A stretch of 64,000 nt of DNA from assembly GCA_016218685.1 (NCBI GenBank), contig JACRDD010000007.1:1-64000 (forward strand). The letters are read 5' to 3'. The stretch is from Desulfobacterales bacterium (lineage in GTDB: Bacteria; Desulfobacterota; Desulfobacteria; Desulfobacterales; Desulfosarcinaceae). Each line of letters starts with the position of its first letter. Position 1 is the stretch's first letter. Under the pieces are notes generated by a model. That model had not been told where the DNA came from and did no database searches. It was given only the letters and a program-made list of their open reading frames with translations. The translations under genes and the position numbers were made by a program. Of the stretch, positions 41,010 through 49,780 are shown piece by piece.

Positions 41010-43247
41010 ATGAGCACGTGGCATAAAACCGGATGCGTCCTGTGCGCCCAGAACTGCGGGCTGGAGATCCAGGTGGAGAACGACCGCATGATCAAGGTGC
41101 GGCCGGACAAGGAGAACCCGCGCAGCCAGGGCTATGCTTGCCGCAAGGGGCTCAACGTCATCTACCATCAATATCCGGCCGACCGCCTGACCGAACCGCT
41201 CAAGCGCAAGGGCAACGGCTTTACGCCCATCTCCTGGGACCAGGCCATCGCCGAGATCGCCGACAAGCTCAAGGAGCTGGTGGGCCGCCACGGGCCGCGC
41301 TGCCTGGCCTACATGGGCGCCAGCGGCCAGGGGGGCCATGCCGAGGCGGCCTTCGGTGTAACGCTGCTGCGGGCCATGGGCTCGCAATATCTCTACTCGT
41401 CGGCCGGCCAGGAGTTCAGCGGCCTGTTCTGGGTGGCGGGCCGCATGTTCGGGCGGCAGTACTACATGAACGGGCCGGACGAGCACAACGCCGAGATACT
41501 GGTGGCCTGGGGCTGGAACGGCATGCAGAGCCACCAGATGCCCCGGGCGCCCCTGGTGCTCAAGGAGTTCAGCAAAGACCCGAACCGGCTGCTGGTGGTG
41601 ATCGACCCACGCCGCAGCGAGACGGCGGCCATCGCCAACCTCCACCTGGCGGTGCGGCCCGGCACGGACGCCCTGCTGATCAAGGCCATGATCGCCATCA
41701 TCGTGGCCGAAGGCTGGGAGAACAAAGCCTATATAAAGGAGCACGTGGAGGGCTGGGAGGCGATCCGGCCCTGGTTCGAAAAGTTCGATGTACGCGCGGC
41801 CCTGGCAGTGTGCGAGCTGGAATATGACCAGGTCCACGACCTGTGCCGCCGGATGGCCACCCGGCGCTGGGCCTTCCACCCGGACCTGGGCATCTTCATG
41901 GGCCGGCGCACGACCCTCAACTCCTATTTGATGAACGTGCTGGGGGCGGTGTGCGGCATCTTCGGCGTAACCGGCGGCAACATCATTCCGGGCATGGTGA
42001 TGCCCATGGGCTCCCACGCCGACGAGCGCCACCCCAAGACCTGGCGCACCCTGGCGACGAACCTGCCACCGGCCGCGGCCGGTTCGTTCCCGCCCGGAGC
42101 CATGCCCGAGGAGATCCTCTCCGACCACCCTGAGCGGTTGCGCGCCGTGCTGGTGAGCGTCTGCAACCCGCTGCGCGCCTATCCGGACACCACGGCCTTC
42201 GAAAAGGCCTTCGGCCGCCTGGACCTGCTGGTGGTCAACGACATCGTCCTGAGCGAAACGGCCCGGCTGGCCCACTATGTGCTGCCCTGCCGCACCTTTT
42301 ATGAATCGTGGGACACCACCTTCTTCCCCCTGACCTTTCCCGAGGTGTTCCTGCAGTTGCGCCGGCCCATCGTAGCGCCGCCGCCCGATTGCCTGGAGGC
42401 CTCCCAGATCTTCACGCGCCTGGCCGACCGGTTGGGCCTGATCCCGGCCATTCCCGACGAACTGCGCGCTGCGGCCGACGGCGACCGCATGGCCTTCGGC
42501 CTCCAGCTTATGACCTGGACCGCCCAGGAGCCCAAGGCCCTCAAAGCCATGCCCTTTGTCCTGGCCCAGACCCTGGGCCGGGAGTGGGACAGCGCGGCCA
42601 AGGCAGCCTTGTGGGGCATGCTGATGACCGCGCCGGGCGCCTTCCACGCGAACGCGGCCCGGGCCGGTTTCGCGCCCGGACCGGACCTGGGCGACCGGGT
42701 CTTCCAAGCCCTGCTGGACTCACCCCAGGGGCTGTGGGTGGGCAAGATCGATCTGGCCGAAAACCTCAAACTGCTGCGGACTCCATCAGGCAAGATCGAG
42801 GTGCTGATTCCAGAATTGGCCGAAGATGCCAAAGCCCTGGATGCCGCCGCCGAGGCCGAAGCCCTGCGCCTGCCCGCGGCCTATCCCCTGATCCTCAACG
42901 CCGGCCGCCACACCAAGCACAACGCCAACACGTTGATGCGCAACCCGGCCTGGAACGAGGGCCGACGGGCCTGCACGGTGGCCGTGCATGCCGACGACGC
43001 CAAAGCCCTGGGGCTGACCGACGGCCAGCAAGTAAAGGTCACGACCGAGGCCGGCAGCGAAACGGGCGAGCTGGAGGTAAGCGACCAGGTACGTCCGGGC
43101 ACGGTGCTGATCCCCCACGGCTTCGGCCTGCAATACGGAGAGACCGTCTACGGCATCAACGTCAACCGCCTGACCAAAAACACCCACCGCGACCCGATCG
43201 GCACGCCGCTGCACCGTTTCGTGCCCTGCCGCATCGAGGCCGCCTGA
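41010..43247 (+). CDS. Mo/W bis-MGD oxidoreductase with one [4Fe-4S] cluster
   Basis: 745 residues; GGGAGG before the ATG. Cys9, 12, 16 and 44 (CVLCAQNC, YACRKG) bind the N-terminal [4Fe-4S] cluster. Later blocks (WGWNGMQSHQMPRAPLVLKEF, VVIDPRRSETAAIA, FGVTGGNIIPG, LILNAGRHTKHNANT) are the dinucleotide-binding regions of the DMSO-reductase family. No Tat signal, so cytoplasmic. The next three genes are a ferredoxin-like protein, FmdE and a molybdopterin-binding protein. The substrate is unknown; relatives include aldehyde, formate and acetylene-hydratase-like enzymes. Confidence 0.88.
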   Translation: MSTWHKTGCVLCAQNCGLEIQVENDRMIKVRPDKENPRSQGYACRKGLNVIYHQYPADRLTEPLKRKGNGFTPISWDQAIAEIADKLKELVGRHGPRCLAYMGASGQGGHAEAAFGVTLLRAMGSQYLYSSAGQEFSGLFWVAGRMFGRQYYMNGPDEHNAEILVAWGWNGMQSHQMPRAPLVLKEFSKDPNRLLVVIDPRRSETAAIANLHLAVRPGTDALLIKAMIAIIVAEGWENKAYIKEHVEGWEAIRPWFEKFDVRAALAVCELEYDQVHDLCRRMATRRWAFHPDLGIFMGRRTTLNSYLMNVLGAVCGIFGVTGGNIIPGMVMPMGSHADERHPKTWRTLATNLPPAAAGSFPPGAMPEEILSDHPERLRAVLVSVCNPLRAYPDTTAFEKAFGRLDLLVVNDIVLSETARLAHYVLPCRTFYESWDTTFFPLTFPEVFLQLRRPIVAPPPDCLEASQIFTRLADRLGLIPAIPDELRAAADGDRMAFGLQLMTWTAQEPKALKAMPFVLAQTLGREWDSAAKAALWGMLMTAPGAFHANAARAGFAPGPDLGDRVFQALLDSPQGLWVGKIDLAENLKLLRTPSGKIEVLIPELAEDAKALDAAAEAEALRLPAAYPLILNAGRHTKHNANTLMRNPAWNEGRRACTVAVHADDAKALGLTDGQQVKVTTEAGSETGELEVSDQVRPGTVLIPHGFGLQYGETVYGINVNRLTKNTHRDPIGTPLHRFVPCRIEAA

Positions 43248-43264
43248 AAAAGGAGTCTTGGAAA

Positions 43265-44347
43265 ATGAGTCATCCCGTTTACCGACAACTGCTCGACGTC
43301 ATGAAGAAACGCGGCGGCGAATTCCCGGGCATGGACATCCCCGAGTTCTTCGCCATGGTGGAGGTGATGTTCACGCCCGCCGAGGCCGAAGTCAACAACG
43401 CCATGCCCCGGGGACCCTTTACGGCCCAAGACCTGGCCAAGGCCATGGGCCGGGACGCCGCCGAGATCCAGACTTTGCTCGAGGGCATGGCCGACAAGGG
43501 GCTCTGCACGGCCCTGCGCATGGGCGCCGAGACCTATTACCAGAGCGCGCGCTTCATGCCCGGCATCCTGGAGTTCCAGTTCATGCCCGGCCGCAGCAGC
43601 GAACGGGACAAGCTGCTCGCCAAGGTGATCTACGCCTATAAAAAAGCCTACGATGCCAAGAGCGACCTCAAATCACCGGCCTTTCCCACCAACCGGGTGA
43701 TCACCGTGGACCGCACGGTGGCCGCCGGCAACCAGGTGCACACCTACGACCAGGTGCACAGCTACATCGAGCAGAACGATCAGATCGCGGTGACCACCTG
43801 CTTCTGCCGACATGCGGCAGTGCTGCGCGGCGAAGATATCCATGGGATGCCCAACGATACCTGCATGCAGTTCGGCATGGCGGCCCAGTTCGCCGTGGAG
43901 CGTTTGAACGGACGCATGCTGAGCAAGGTCGAGGCGCGCGCGCTGTTGGAACGCTGCGAAGAGGCCGGCCTGATCCACATGAGTATCAACATGACCAAGG
44001 ATATCGGCTTTATCTGCAACTGCGACCGCTGGCACTGCGTGGCCGTCACCCACGCTCTGGCCAAAACCAAGCCGGCGTTGTATTTTAACTCCGGTTTCCA
44101 ACCAAGCTTCGATGCGGAGCTGTGCACGGCCTGCGAAACCTGCCTCGAACGCTGCCCGGCCACGGCCCTGAGCATGGGCCCCCAAGAGGTGCCGGTGGTG
44201 GATCTGGACCGCTGTTTCGGCTGCGCCGTGTGCGCCACCGGTTGTCCCACCGAGGCCATCGCCATGGTCAACCGGCCCGGCTTCATGGAGCCGCCCAAGG
44301 ACGGCAAGGCCCTCAAGGAGGCCATGGTGGCCGCCAGCCGAAGCTAA
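43265..44347 (+). CDS. Iron-sulfur electron-transfer partner with two C-terminal [4Fe-4S] clusters
   Basis: 360 residues from the ATG at 43265 (AAGGAG upstream); the longer frame overlaps the oxidoreductase out of frame. The first part contains a helix-turn-helix-like region (FTAQDLAKAMGRDAAEIQTLLEGMADKGL), then a Cys-containing middle domain (TTCFCRHAAVLRG; GFICNCDRWHC). The end has two ferredoxin motifs, CTACETCLERCP and CFGCAVCATGCP. It probably carries electrons for the adjacent Mo/W enzyme. Similar 360-residue proteins are widespread in sulfate reducers. Confidence 0.85.
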   Translation: MSHPVYRQLLDVMKKRGGEFPGMDIPEFFAMVEVMFTPAEAEVNNAMPRGPFTAQDLAKAMGRDAAEIQTLLEGMADKGLCTALRMGAETYYQSARFMPGILEFQFMPGRSSERDKLLAKVIYAYKKAYDAKSDLKSPAFPTNRVITVDRTVAAGNQVHTYDQVHSYIEQNDQIAVTTCFCRHAAVLRGEDIHGMPNDTCMQFGMAAQFAVERLNGRMLSKVEARALLERCEEAGLIHMSINMTKDIGFICNCDRWHCVAVTHALAKTKPALYFNSGFQPSFDAELCTACETCLERCPATALSMGPQEVPVVDLDRCFGCAVCATGCPTEAIAMVNRPGFMEPPKDGKALKEAMVAASRS

Positions 44348-44359
44348 GCACGAGGGAAT

Positions 44360-44998
44360 ATGCGCCCTTTCCACGAATTGCTCGCCGAATCCGCCGCGGC
44401 CCACGGGCACCTGTGCCCGGGGCAGGTGGTCGGCGTGCGCATGGCCCTGCTCGGCTGCCGGCTCATCGGCTTGGGTGACCCGCGCAGCCGCGAGCAGATC
44501 AAGAAACTGATCGTCTATGTGGAGATGGACCGCTGCACGGCCGATGCCGTGGCCCACGTGACCGGCGTGCGCCTGGGCCGGCGCTCGCTCAAGTTCGCCG
44601 ACTACGGCATCATGGCCGCCACCTTCGTGCGCCTGGACACGGGCGCGGCCTTCCGGGTGGTCTCCACCGAAGAGGCCCGCGATCTTTGCCACCTCTACGC
44701 GCCGGGCCTGGCCACCAAGGTCGAAGGCCAGATCGCGGCCTATAAACGCATGCCTGACAGCGTGCTTTTCCAGGTGCAGCAGGTGCGCGTGCCGCTGCGG
44801 CCCGAAGATCTGCCCGGCCCCACGCGCAGCAAAGTGGCCTGCGCGCGCTGCGGTCAGGTGGTGCGCGACGGCCGCCAGGTGGCCTCGGCCCAGGGGCCGC
44901 TGTGCAAGCCGTGCGGCCAGGGGGCCTACTTCCAGGACCCTAAACTGTTGGCCTGGGACGATATGAACTGGCGGCCGGAAGAAGAAAGCGAAGCGTAG
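44360..44998 (+). CDS. FmdE family protein
   Basis: 212 residues; the gene begins 12 bases after the previous one. HGHLCPGQVVGVRMALLG is the FmdE signature (HxHxCPG), with VYVEMDRCTADAVAHVTG next. A C-terminal treble-clef zinc ribbon (CARCGQVVRDGR...LCKPCGQ) is present. FmdE was named from formylmethanofuran dehydrogenase loci; it is thought to serve Mo/W enzymes, and its operon place supports that. Confidence 0.88.
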   Translation: MRPFHELLAESAAAHGHLCPGQVVGVRMALLGCRLIGLGDPRSREQIKKLIVYVEMDRCTADAVAHVTGVRLGRRSLKFADYGIMAATFVRLDTGAAFRVVSTEEARDLCHLYAPGLATKVEGQIAAYKRMPDSVLFQVQQVRVPLRPEDLPGPTRSKVACARCGQVVRDGRQVASAQGPLCKPCGQGAYFQDPKLLAWDDMNWRPEEESEA

Positions 44999-45021
44999 AA
45001 GAGTAAAATGGAGCAACGCCC

Positions 45022-46053
45022 ATGCTGAAAAAGATCCCCCTGGCCAAAGCCGTCGGCACCCAACTGGCCCATGACATCACCGAGATCCGCCCCGGCGAGT
45101 TCAAGGGGCCGGCCTTCCGCAAGGGTCACACCGTCTGCGCCGAAGATGTCTGCCGCCTGCAACGTCTGGGCAAGAACCACCTCTACGTCATCGATCTGTC
45201 GCCTGATGAGATCCACGAAGACCAGGCCGCCGCGTTGCTGGCCACGGCCCTGGCCGGCGAGGGAGTCGTCTGGGAAGATGCCCCGAAGGAGGGCAAGATC
45301 GTGCTGCGGGCCGGCCGGGACGGATTGCTGCACGTGGATACCACGGCCCTGGCGGCCTTCAACCTGATCGACGAAGTGATGTGCGCCACGCTGCACAACC
45401 ATACCCGCGTGGCCCGAGGCGAGATGGTGGCCGCCACGCGGGCCATCCCCCTGGTCATGCCCCGGGCGGCCATTGCCCGGGCCGCGGCCGTGGCCTGCCA
45501 GAACGGACCGATGCTCTCGGTGCGACCGCTGCGGGCGGCCCGGGCCGGCATCGTGGTCACCGGCAACGAAGTCTATCAAGGGTTGGTGGAAGATCGCTTC
45601 GTGCCCATCCTCACGGAGAAGTTATCCGGCCTGGGATCTTCGGTAGTGGCCACCGCGTTCGTGCCCGACGATGCGGAGCATATCGCCGCGGCCCTCAAAG
45701 ATCATGTAGACCAGGGCTGTGATCTACTCCTGACCACCGCCGGCATGAGCGTCGATCCCGACGATGTCACCCGCCAGGGCATCCGCCGGGCCGGCGCCAC
45801 GCAGATGCACTACGGCGCCGCCGCCCTGCCGGGGGCCATGTTCCTGGTAGCCTACATCGGAGAGATTCCCCTGCTGGGCGTTCCGGCCTGCGGCCTGCAC
45901 CACCAAACCACGGCCCTGGACCTGATCCTGCCGCGCGTGCTGGCCGGCGAACGGGTCGGGAAAAAGGATCTGGCCTTTTTAGGGCATGGGGGTCTTTGCC
46001 GTAACTGCCCTAGCTGCACCTATCCGCGCTGCGCCTTCGGCAAGGGAGCGTAG
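45022..46053 (+). CDS. Molybdopterin-binding (MoeA/MogA-like) protein
   Basis: 343 residues. IPLAKAVGTQLAHDITEIRPGEFKG resembles the MoeA N-terminal region; residues about 180-310 are a MogA/MoaB-type molybdopterin-binding domain (GIVVTGNEVYQG, LLLTTAGMSVDPDD, PGAMFLVAYIGEIPLLGVP). The C-terminus carries a Cys cluster, LCRNCPSCTYPRCAFGKG, not part of MoeA. Likely a metal-insertion or sorting factor for the operon's oxidoreductase. Last gene of the operon. Confidence 0.87.
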   Translation: MLKKIPLAKAVGTQLAHDITEIRPGEFKGPAFRKGHTVCAEDVCRLQRLGKNHLYVIDLSPDEIHEDQAAALLATALAGEGVVWEDAPKEGKIVLRAGRDGLLHVDTTALAAFNLIDEVMCATLHNHTRVARGEMVAATRAIPLVMPRAAIARAAAVACQNGPMLSVRPLRAARAGIVVTGNEVYQGLVEDRFVPILTEKLSGLGSSVVATAFVPDDAEHIAAALKDHVDQGCDLLLTTAGMSVDPDDVTRQGIRRAGATQMHYGAAALPGAMFLVAYIGEIPLLGVPACGLHHQTTALDLILPRVLAGERVGKKDLAFLGHGGLCRNCPSCTYPRCAFGKGA

Positions 46054-46132
46054 CCCCCATCCCCCGCACCATTGCGCCTCATTGGCCGCCCGCCGGGAGG
46101 GTGTGCCGGAGTCGATCAAAAGAGATGCATTC

Positions 46133-46582
46133 CTACTCTTCTTCTCCGAGCGCCTCCAAATCAGCAAGATCTTTCTTCCTCCCCGAAGCCCGTTTATTGA
46201 GAACATACTGGTTACGGCCGATATAATTAACTGGTACCTCACCGTATTTCCCAATATCGCGGTGATCAAAAGCTTCGGCCCAGGTGACGCCGGAAATGGA
46301 AGTTATGAGGTCTATACGTACTGGTGGGTAGCCTAGTTGTATTACTTGGTTGGGAGTGGCCAAATCGTCTTTCTTTAGACCTAATGTCCCAAATCCGAAA
46401 TCATTTAGCGCATTCAAAATTTTGGTCGCATTTTTAAGGTCCGGCTTTACGAATATATCGATATCACCGGTGTACCGTGGCGCGCCGTGAAAGGCGAGGG
46501 CATAGCTACCGACGATCAGATATTTTACATTGTGTGCGTTGAATAACTCGAGCAACTCTTTGAAGTCTTTCTGAACTTCCAT
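46133..46582 (-). CDS. Nucleotidyltransferase (AbiEii/DUF6036-like)
   Basis: 149 residues. LIVGSYALAFHGAPRYTGDIDIFV is the GS...DxD nucleotidyltransferase motif. The remainder (VIQLGYPPVRIDLITSISG, third acidic residue) fits the minimal fold. These proteins pair with a short partner gene, here overlapping upstream, in toxin-antitoxin-like arrangements. Base composition is lower in GC than the flanks, which suggests acquisition. Confidence 0.85.
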   Translation of the reverse strand: MEVQKDFKELLELFNAHNVKYLIVGSYALAFHGAPRYTGDIDIFVKPDLKNATKILNALNDFGFGTLGLKKDDLATPNQVIQLGYPPVRIDLITSISGVTWAEAFDHRDIGKYGEVPVNYIGRNQYVLNKRASGRKKDLADLEALGEEE

Positions 46583-46712
46583 GGAACTGTCTCCTTAGGT
46601 GCTCAACCGCCGCGACGCGCTCTTCAGGTGATTTGCGCAGCCAATAGTCCAAATCATCCAAGTCGGCTTGTCTGTCTTCCAGCCTTCTAATTTTGATCAC
46701 TTTTTGGATCAT
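46506..46712 (-). CDS. Small partner of the nucleotidyltransferase
   Basis: 68 residues from the ATG at 46712 (AAAGG upstream). IQKVIKIRRLEDRQADLDDLDYWLRKSPEERVAAVEHLRRQF is a recognisable short family found immediately upstream of such nucleotidyltransferases. The last 25 codons overlap the transferase gene out of frame (77 bases), more than usual. Likely the antitoxin-like or targeting half. Confidence 0.75.
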   Translation of the reverse strand: MIQKVIKIRRLEDRQADLDDLDYWLRKSPEERVAAVEHLRRQFHGSSERLQRVARVIQRTQCKISDRR

Positions 46713-46937
46713 ATCGGTAGCCTTTCCAGGTTTGACTCTGGCAATTGGCAATGGGGTTCCATTGCGCGTTGATAGATGGTTATCGATTGGTCCATGGCGC
46801 ATCTGCCTATAGTCGTTATCATAGTGCCAAAAGAATGCTGCAAACTTTCCAAAAATACTACCAAAATCGGCATATTATGTCAATTTATGATTTCATTACG
46901 CTGGCGCGTGCTACCTCGATTCTGGCTTGTCTCCAAA

Positions 46938-48800
46938 TCAGTGGTTCGCTTTACGACGGGCCCGCCATGCGGCCAAGGCGACGATGAGATCCGATGGATA
47001 ACGGGTTAACCGGCCGTTGCTGATCCTGTGGTTGAAGAAAAGAAATTTGGCGGCCAAACCGGGGATCACCAGAAATCTTTTTTTCTCGATGCCTCTGACA
47101 ATGGCTTTGGCCACGGTCTCCGGCTCAAGAAAACCGCCCAGACTTTTCACGGCGCGGGCTTCGGGAGGCAGGGTTTTGGCCTCTGCTTCGATAAGCGGCG
47201 TCCGGACTTCCGGGGGACAGACCAGGGTCACGGCGATGTTGAAGCGCTTCAGTTCGCTTCGCAGACATTCGCTCAAGCCCACCAGGGCGTATTTCGTGGT
47301 TCCGTACAAAGTGTAGCCGAACATGCCGATCAGACCGGCCACCGAGGCGATGTTCACCACCTGGCCGGCTCCCTTGCGCTTCATGGCGGGAAGCACGGCG
47401 CCGATGGTGTTTCGCGTCCCGTACACATTGACTTTCATGGTTCGGTCGAACCGGTCGTAGTCGATGTTTTCGAAGTAATCGCCGGAACCCAACCCAGCGC
47501 TGTTGATCAGAATGTCCGGCGTTCCGTAAAGGCTTATGGCTGCGCCGATCTTGTTTTGAACATCGCTGTTGTCCGCAACATCCATGCAAAGGGCGTGGAT
47601 GCGCTGGGAAGCACGCTTGGACTTTGACGATAAATCCAGGCAGACCTCGTCCAATTGCTTCTGTCCCCGGGCGAAAAGAACCAGGTCGCAGCCTTTTTGC
47701 GCGAGCAGACGGGCGGTTGCATGGCCGATACCGCTGGAGCCGCCCGTGATGAAGGCCAGCTTGCCTGCAAACGGCGCGGCGCCATCCGCCACTTTGGCGC
47801 GCATGTTTTCCTGGATGTACGCCTGGGTTTGCTGCATGCCCCGATCGTAGCCCACCCGGGGTTCGTAACCCAGTTCGGTTCGCACCCGCGAAGCGGGAAT
47901 CCGGTTGTCCGACCCGATGAGATTCAATGCTTCCCGGGTGATGGGCGGCCTTTTGCGGATGTGCAAAAGGCGCCAAGTGCTTTCGCAGGCCCAGGCGGCC
48001 ATGAGCGCTACTGGGCGGGGAATGGATTTGGGTGTTTGGGCCCCGATCATGGACGCGATGTCCGCGAAGTACTGCTTCCAGGTAACGGAAAGCCCGTCGC
48101 AGGCGTTGTAGGCTCGGCCAAGGGCCTCGTCTTGCGTGCCGGCCAGGAGGATGATGTCCGCCACGTTGTCCACGTAGGCCAGCCCCGCGTTCCTCTCCCC
48201 GCCGGAGATGAGGCCGGGAGAGCCGCTTTTAAGGACGTTGACCACATCGTGGAGCCAGGGACCCGAGCCGGGACCGTACACATTGGCCGGACGGACCACG
48301 GAGAGTCGCATGCCCTTGGCATGGTATTCCCAGGCCAGTTTTTCCTGGGCCTGCTTGGTCCGGCTGTAAGGGCCGAAGGTTTTGCCGTAACCCGCCTCTT
48401 CCGGGCATTCACCGGCCTGGATCTTGTCTCCATAGACCACGATGCTGGACACCAGGACCACACGGGCGCCGGTTTTCACGGCCTGGTCGAACAGATGGCG
48501 GCTGCCTTCCACGGTGAATTCCCAGTACAGACGCTCGTCTCCCCAGTCGGACACCACGGCGGCCAGATGGATGACGGTGGCCGCGCCGTCCATGGCCTGG
48601 GCCACGGCGGCCGGGTCGGATATGCTTCCCCGGACCACGCTTACCTTGTTTTCCCAGGAACGCGGGAGGGCATCTCCGGGAAGCACCAGCGCTCTTACGG
48701 CGGTGTTGTTCGATAGAAGTTTTTCTACCACGCTTCTTCCGATAAAACCGGTGGCGCCGGTGACAAGCACCGGCGGGGCGATGGTCTTGGTTTCATTCAT
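46938..48800 (-). CDS. Fusion of NAD-dependent epimerase and ketosphinganine-reductase-like SDR
   Basis: 620 residues from the ATG at 48800. Residues 1-330 are an extended SDR (VLVTGATGFIGRSVVEKLL; YSRTK active site). Residues about 345-600 are a classical SDR (AFITGGSSGIGHATARLL; YGTTK) whose TLVCPPEVRTPLIEAEAKTL segment resembles 3-ketodihydrosphingosine reductases. The C-terminus is basic with a hydrophobic patch, possibly membrane-associated. It starts 47 bases after the activase gene in the same direction. The fusion suggests sequential oxidation/reduction of one lipid-like substrate (inference). Confidence 0.85.
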   Translation of the reverse strand: MNETKTIAPPVLVTGATGFIGRSVVEKLLSNNTAVRALVLPGDALPRSWENKVSVVRGSISDPAAVAQAMDGAATVIHLAAVVSDWGDERLYWEFTVEGSRHLFDQAVKTGARVVLVSSIVVYGDKIQAGECPEEAGYGKTFGPYSRTKQAQEKLAWEYHAKGMRLSVVRPANVYGPGSGPWLHDVVNVLKSGSPGLISGGERNAGLAYVDNVADIILLAGTQDEALGRAYNACDGLSVTWKQYFADIASMIGAQTPKSIPRPVALMAAWACESTWRLLHIRKRPPITREALNLIGSDNRIPASRVRTELGYEPRVGYDRGMQQTQAYIQENMRAKVADGAAPFAGKLAFITGGSSGIGHATARLLAQKGCDLVLFARGQKQLDEVCLDLSSKSKRASQRIHALCMDVADNSDVQNKIGAAISLYGTPDILINSAGLGSGDYFENIDYDRFDRTMKVNVYGTRNTIGAVLPAMKRKGAGQVVNIASVAGLIGMFGYTLYGTTKYALVGLSECLRSELKRFNIAVTLVCPPEVRTPLIEAEAKTLPPEARAVKSLGGFLEPETVAKAIVRGIEKKRFLVIPGLAAKFLFFNHRISNGRLTRYPSDLIVALAAWRARRKANH

Positions 48801-48847
48801 GGTTCGTTTCCCACCTTTCGTAAGCGTATTCGGCGAAGCAGTGCTCG

Positions 48848-49780
48848 TCATTCGTGCAGAACGATCCCGGCGCAGCTGAAAATGGCTTTGCACCGTCGCA
48901 CGGCGGCACCGTCCGGAAACGCGGTCAACGCTTTGTTCTCCTTGTAAGGATCGTCCAGTCCCAGTTTGCCGTACTTCTCATGCCACAGGGGATTGTAGGC
49001 CAGCAGGGCGGCTTCTGCGACCCCCAGGCGCTTCAGGAAATCCGCAATCGCCCCGATATTTTCCGGCGTATCGGTAATCCCTGGCACGAGCGGCGTCCGG
49101 GGCAGCAGGGGTTTGCCGTCCCGCCGCGACGCTTCGCGCAGTTGCCTGAAATTCTCGAGAATGCGGTCGTTGGGAAGGCCGCAGTATTTGCGGTGATCCG
49201 CGCTGTCCATGATTTTGATATCGAAGTAAATGGCGTCCAGATGGGGGTAGACCAGCGCCATGAACCGCTCGAGGTCGAAGCTGCCGCAGGTTTCCAGAAG
49301 GGTGTGGATGGCGCGGGCTTTCAAGGCCATCAGGAGCCTTGCAACGAACGCCATGTAAAGGGTGGCCTCGCCGCCGGACAAGGTGACCCCGCCCCCCGAG
49401 GCCGCGAAAAACGGTTGGTCCGGGAGAATCTTGGCCAGAATATCGTCCACGGTCATGGGGTGGCCCACTTGCTCCAGGGCTTGGGACGGACAGATGTCGC
49501 TGCACGCAAAGCACAGGGTGCATCGGTTGCGGTCCACGTAGTAGCGATTGCTTTTGGAAAGGGCTTTTTCCGGACACACGTCGCGGCATTGGCCGCAGTC
49601 CACACAGCGCTTGGCGTCAAAGGCGATTTCCGCGGAGGCTTTCCAGCTTTCCGGGTTGTGGCACCACGCGCAGGAGAGGGGGCAGCCCTTGAAGAACACC
49701 ACGGATCGGATGCCCGGGCCGTCGTCCAGGCTGTTGCCCTTGATCGTAAGCACCGGGATGGCATCGGTTGGGTGGGTCAT
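48848..49780 (-). CDS. Glycyl radical enzyme activase
   Basis: 310 residues. CPLSCAWCHNPE is the radical SAM cluster motif of activases. It is followed by two ferredoxin clusters (CVDCGQCRDVCP, CTLCFACSDICP) as in the glycerol-dehydratase, choline-lyase and alkylsuccinate-type activases. GGVTLSGGEATLY and LLETCGSFD are SAM-binding blocks. Its start overlaps the stop of the glycyl radical enzyme gene by four bases. It generates the glycyl radical on that enzyme. Confidence 0.94.
   Translation of the reverse strand: MTHPTDAIPVLTIKGNSLDDGPGIRSVVFFKGCPLSCAWCHNPESWKASAEIAFDAKRCVDCGQCRDVCPEKALSKSNRYYVDRNRCTLCFACSDICPSQALEQVGHPMTVDDILAKILPDQPFFAASGGGVTLSGGEATLYMAFVARLLMALKARAIHTLLETCGSFDLERFMALVYPHLDAIYFDIKIMDSADHRKYCGLPNDRILENFRQLREASRRDGKPLLPRTPLVPGITDTPENIGAIADFLKRLGVAEAALLAYNPLWHEKYGKLGLDDPYKENKALTAFPDGAAVRRCKAIFSCAGIVLHE

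Noticed and set aside
40893..42707. Upstream extension of the GlxA-type frame to 932 codons
   Set aside because: The extension is antisense to the Mo/W oxidoreductase gene; the ATG at 40892 has a good ribosome-binding site and gives the normal family length.
42308..43264. Extension of the ferredoxin-like frame into the oxidoreductase gene
   Set aside because: Overlaps a well-defined gene out of frame; Arg/Pro-rich; the ATG at 43265 follows AAGGAG.
46745..46987. 80-codon plus-strand ORF upstream of the nucleotidyltransferase pair
   Set aside because: No ribosome-binding site and no sensible composition; the stretch 46713-46937 shows nothing else.
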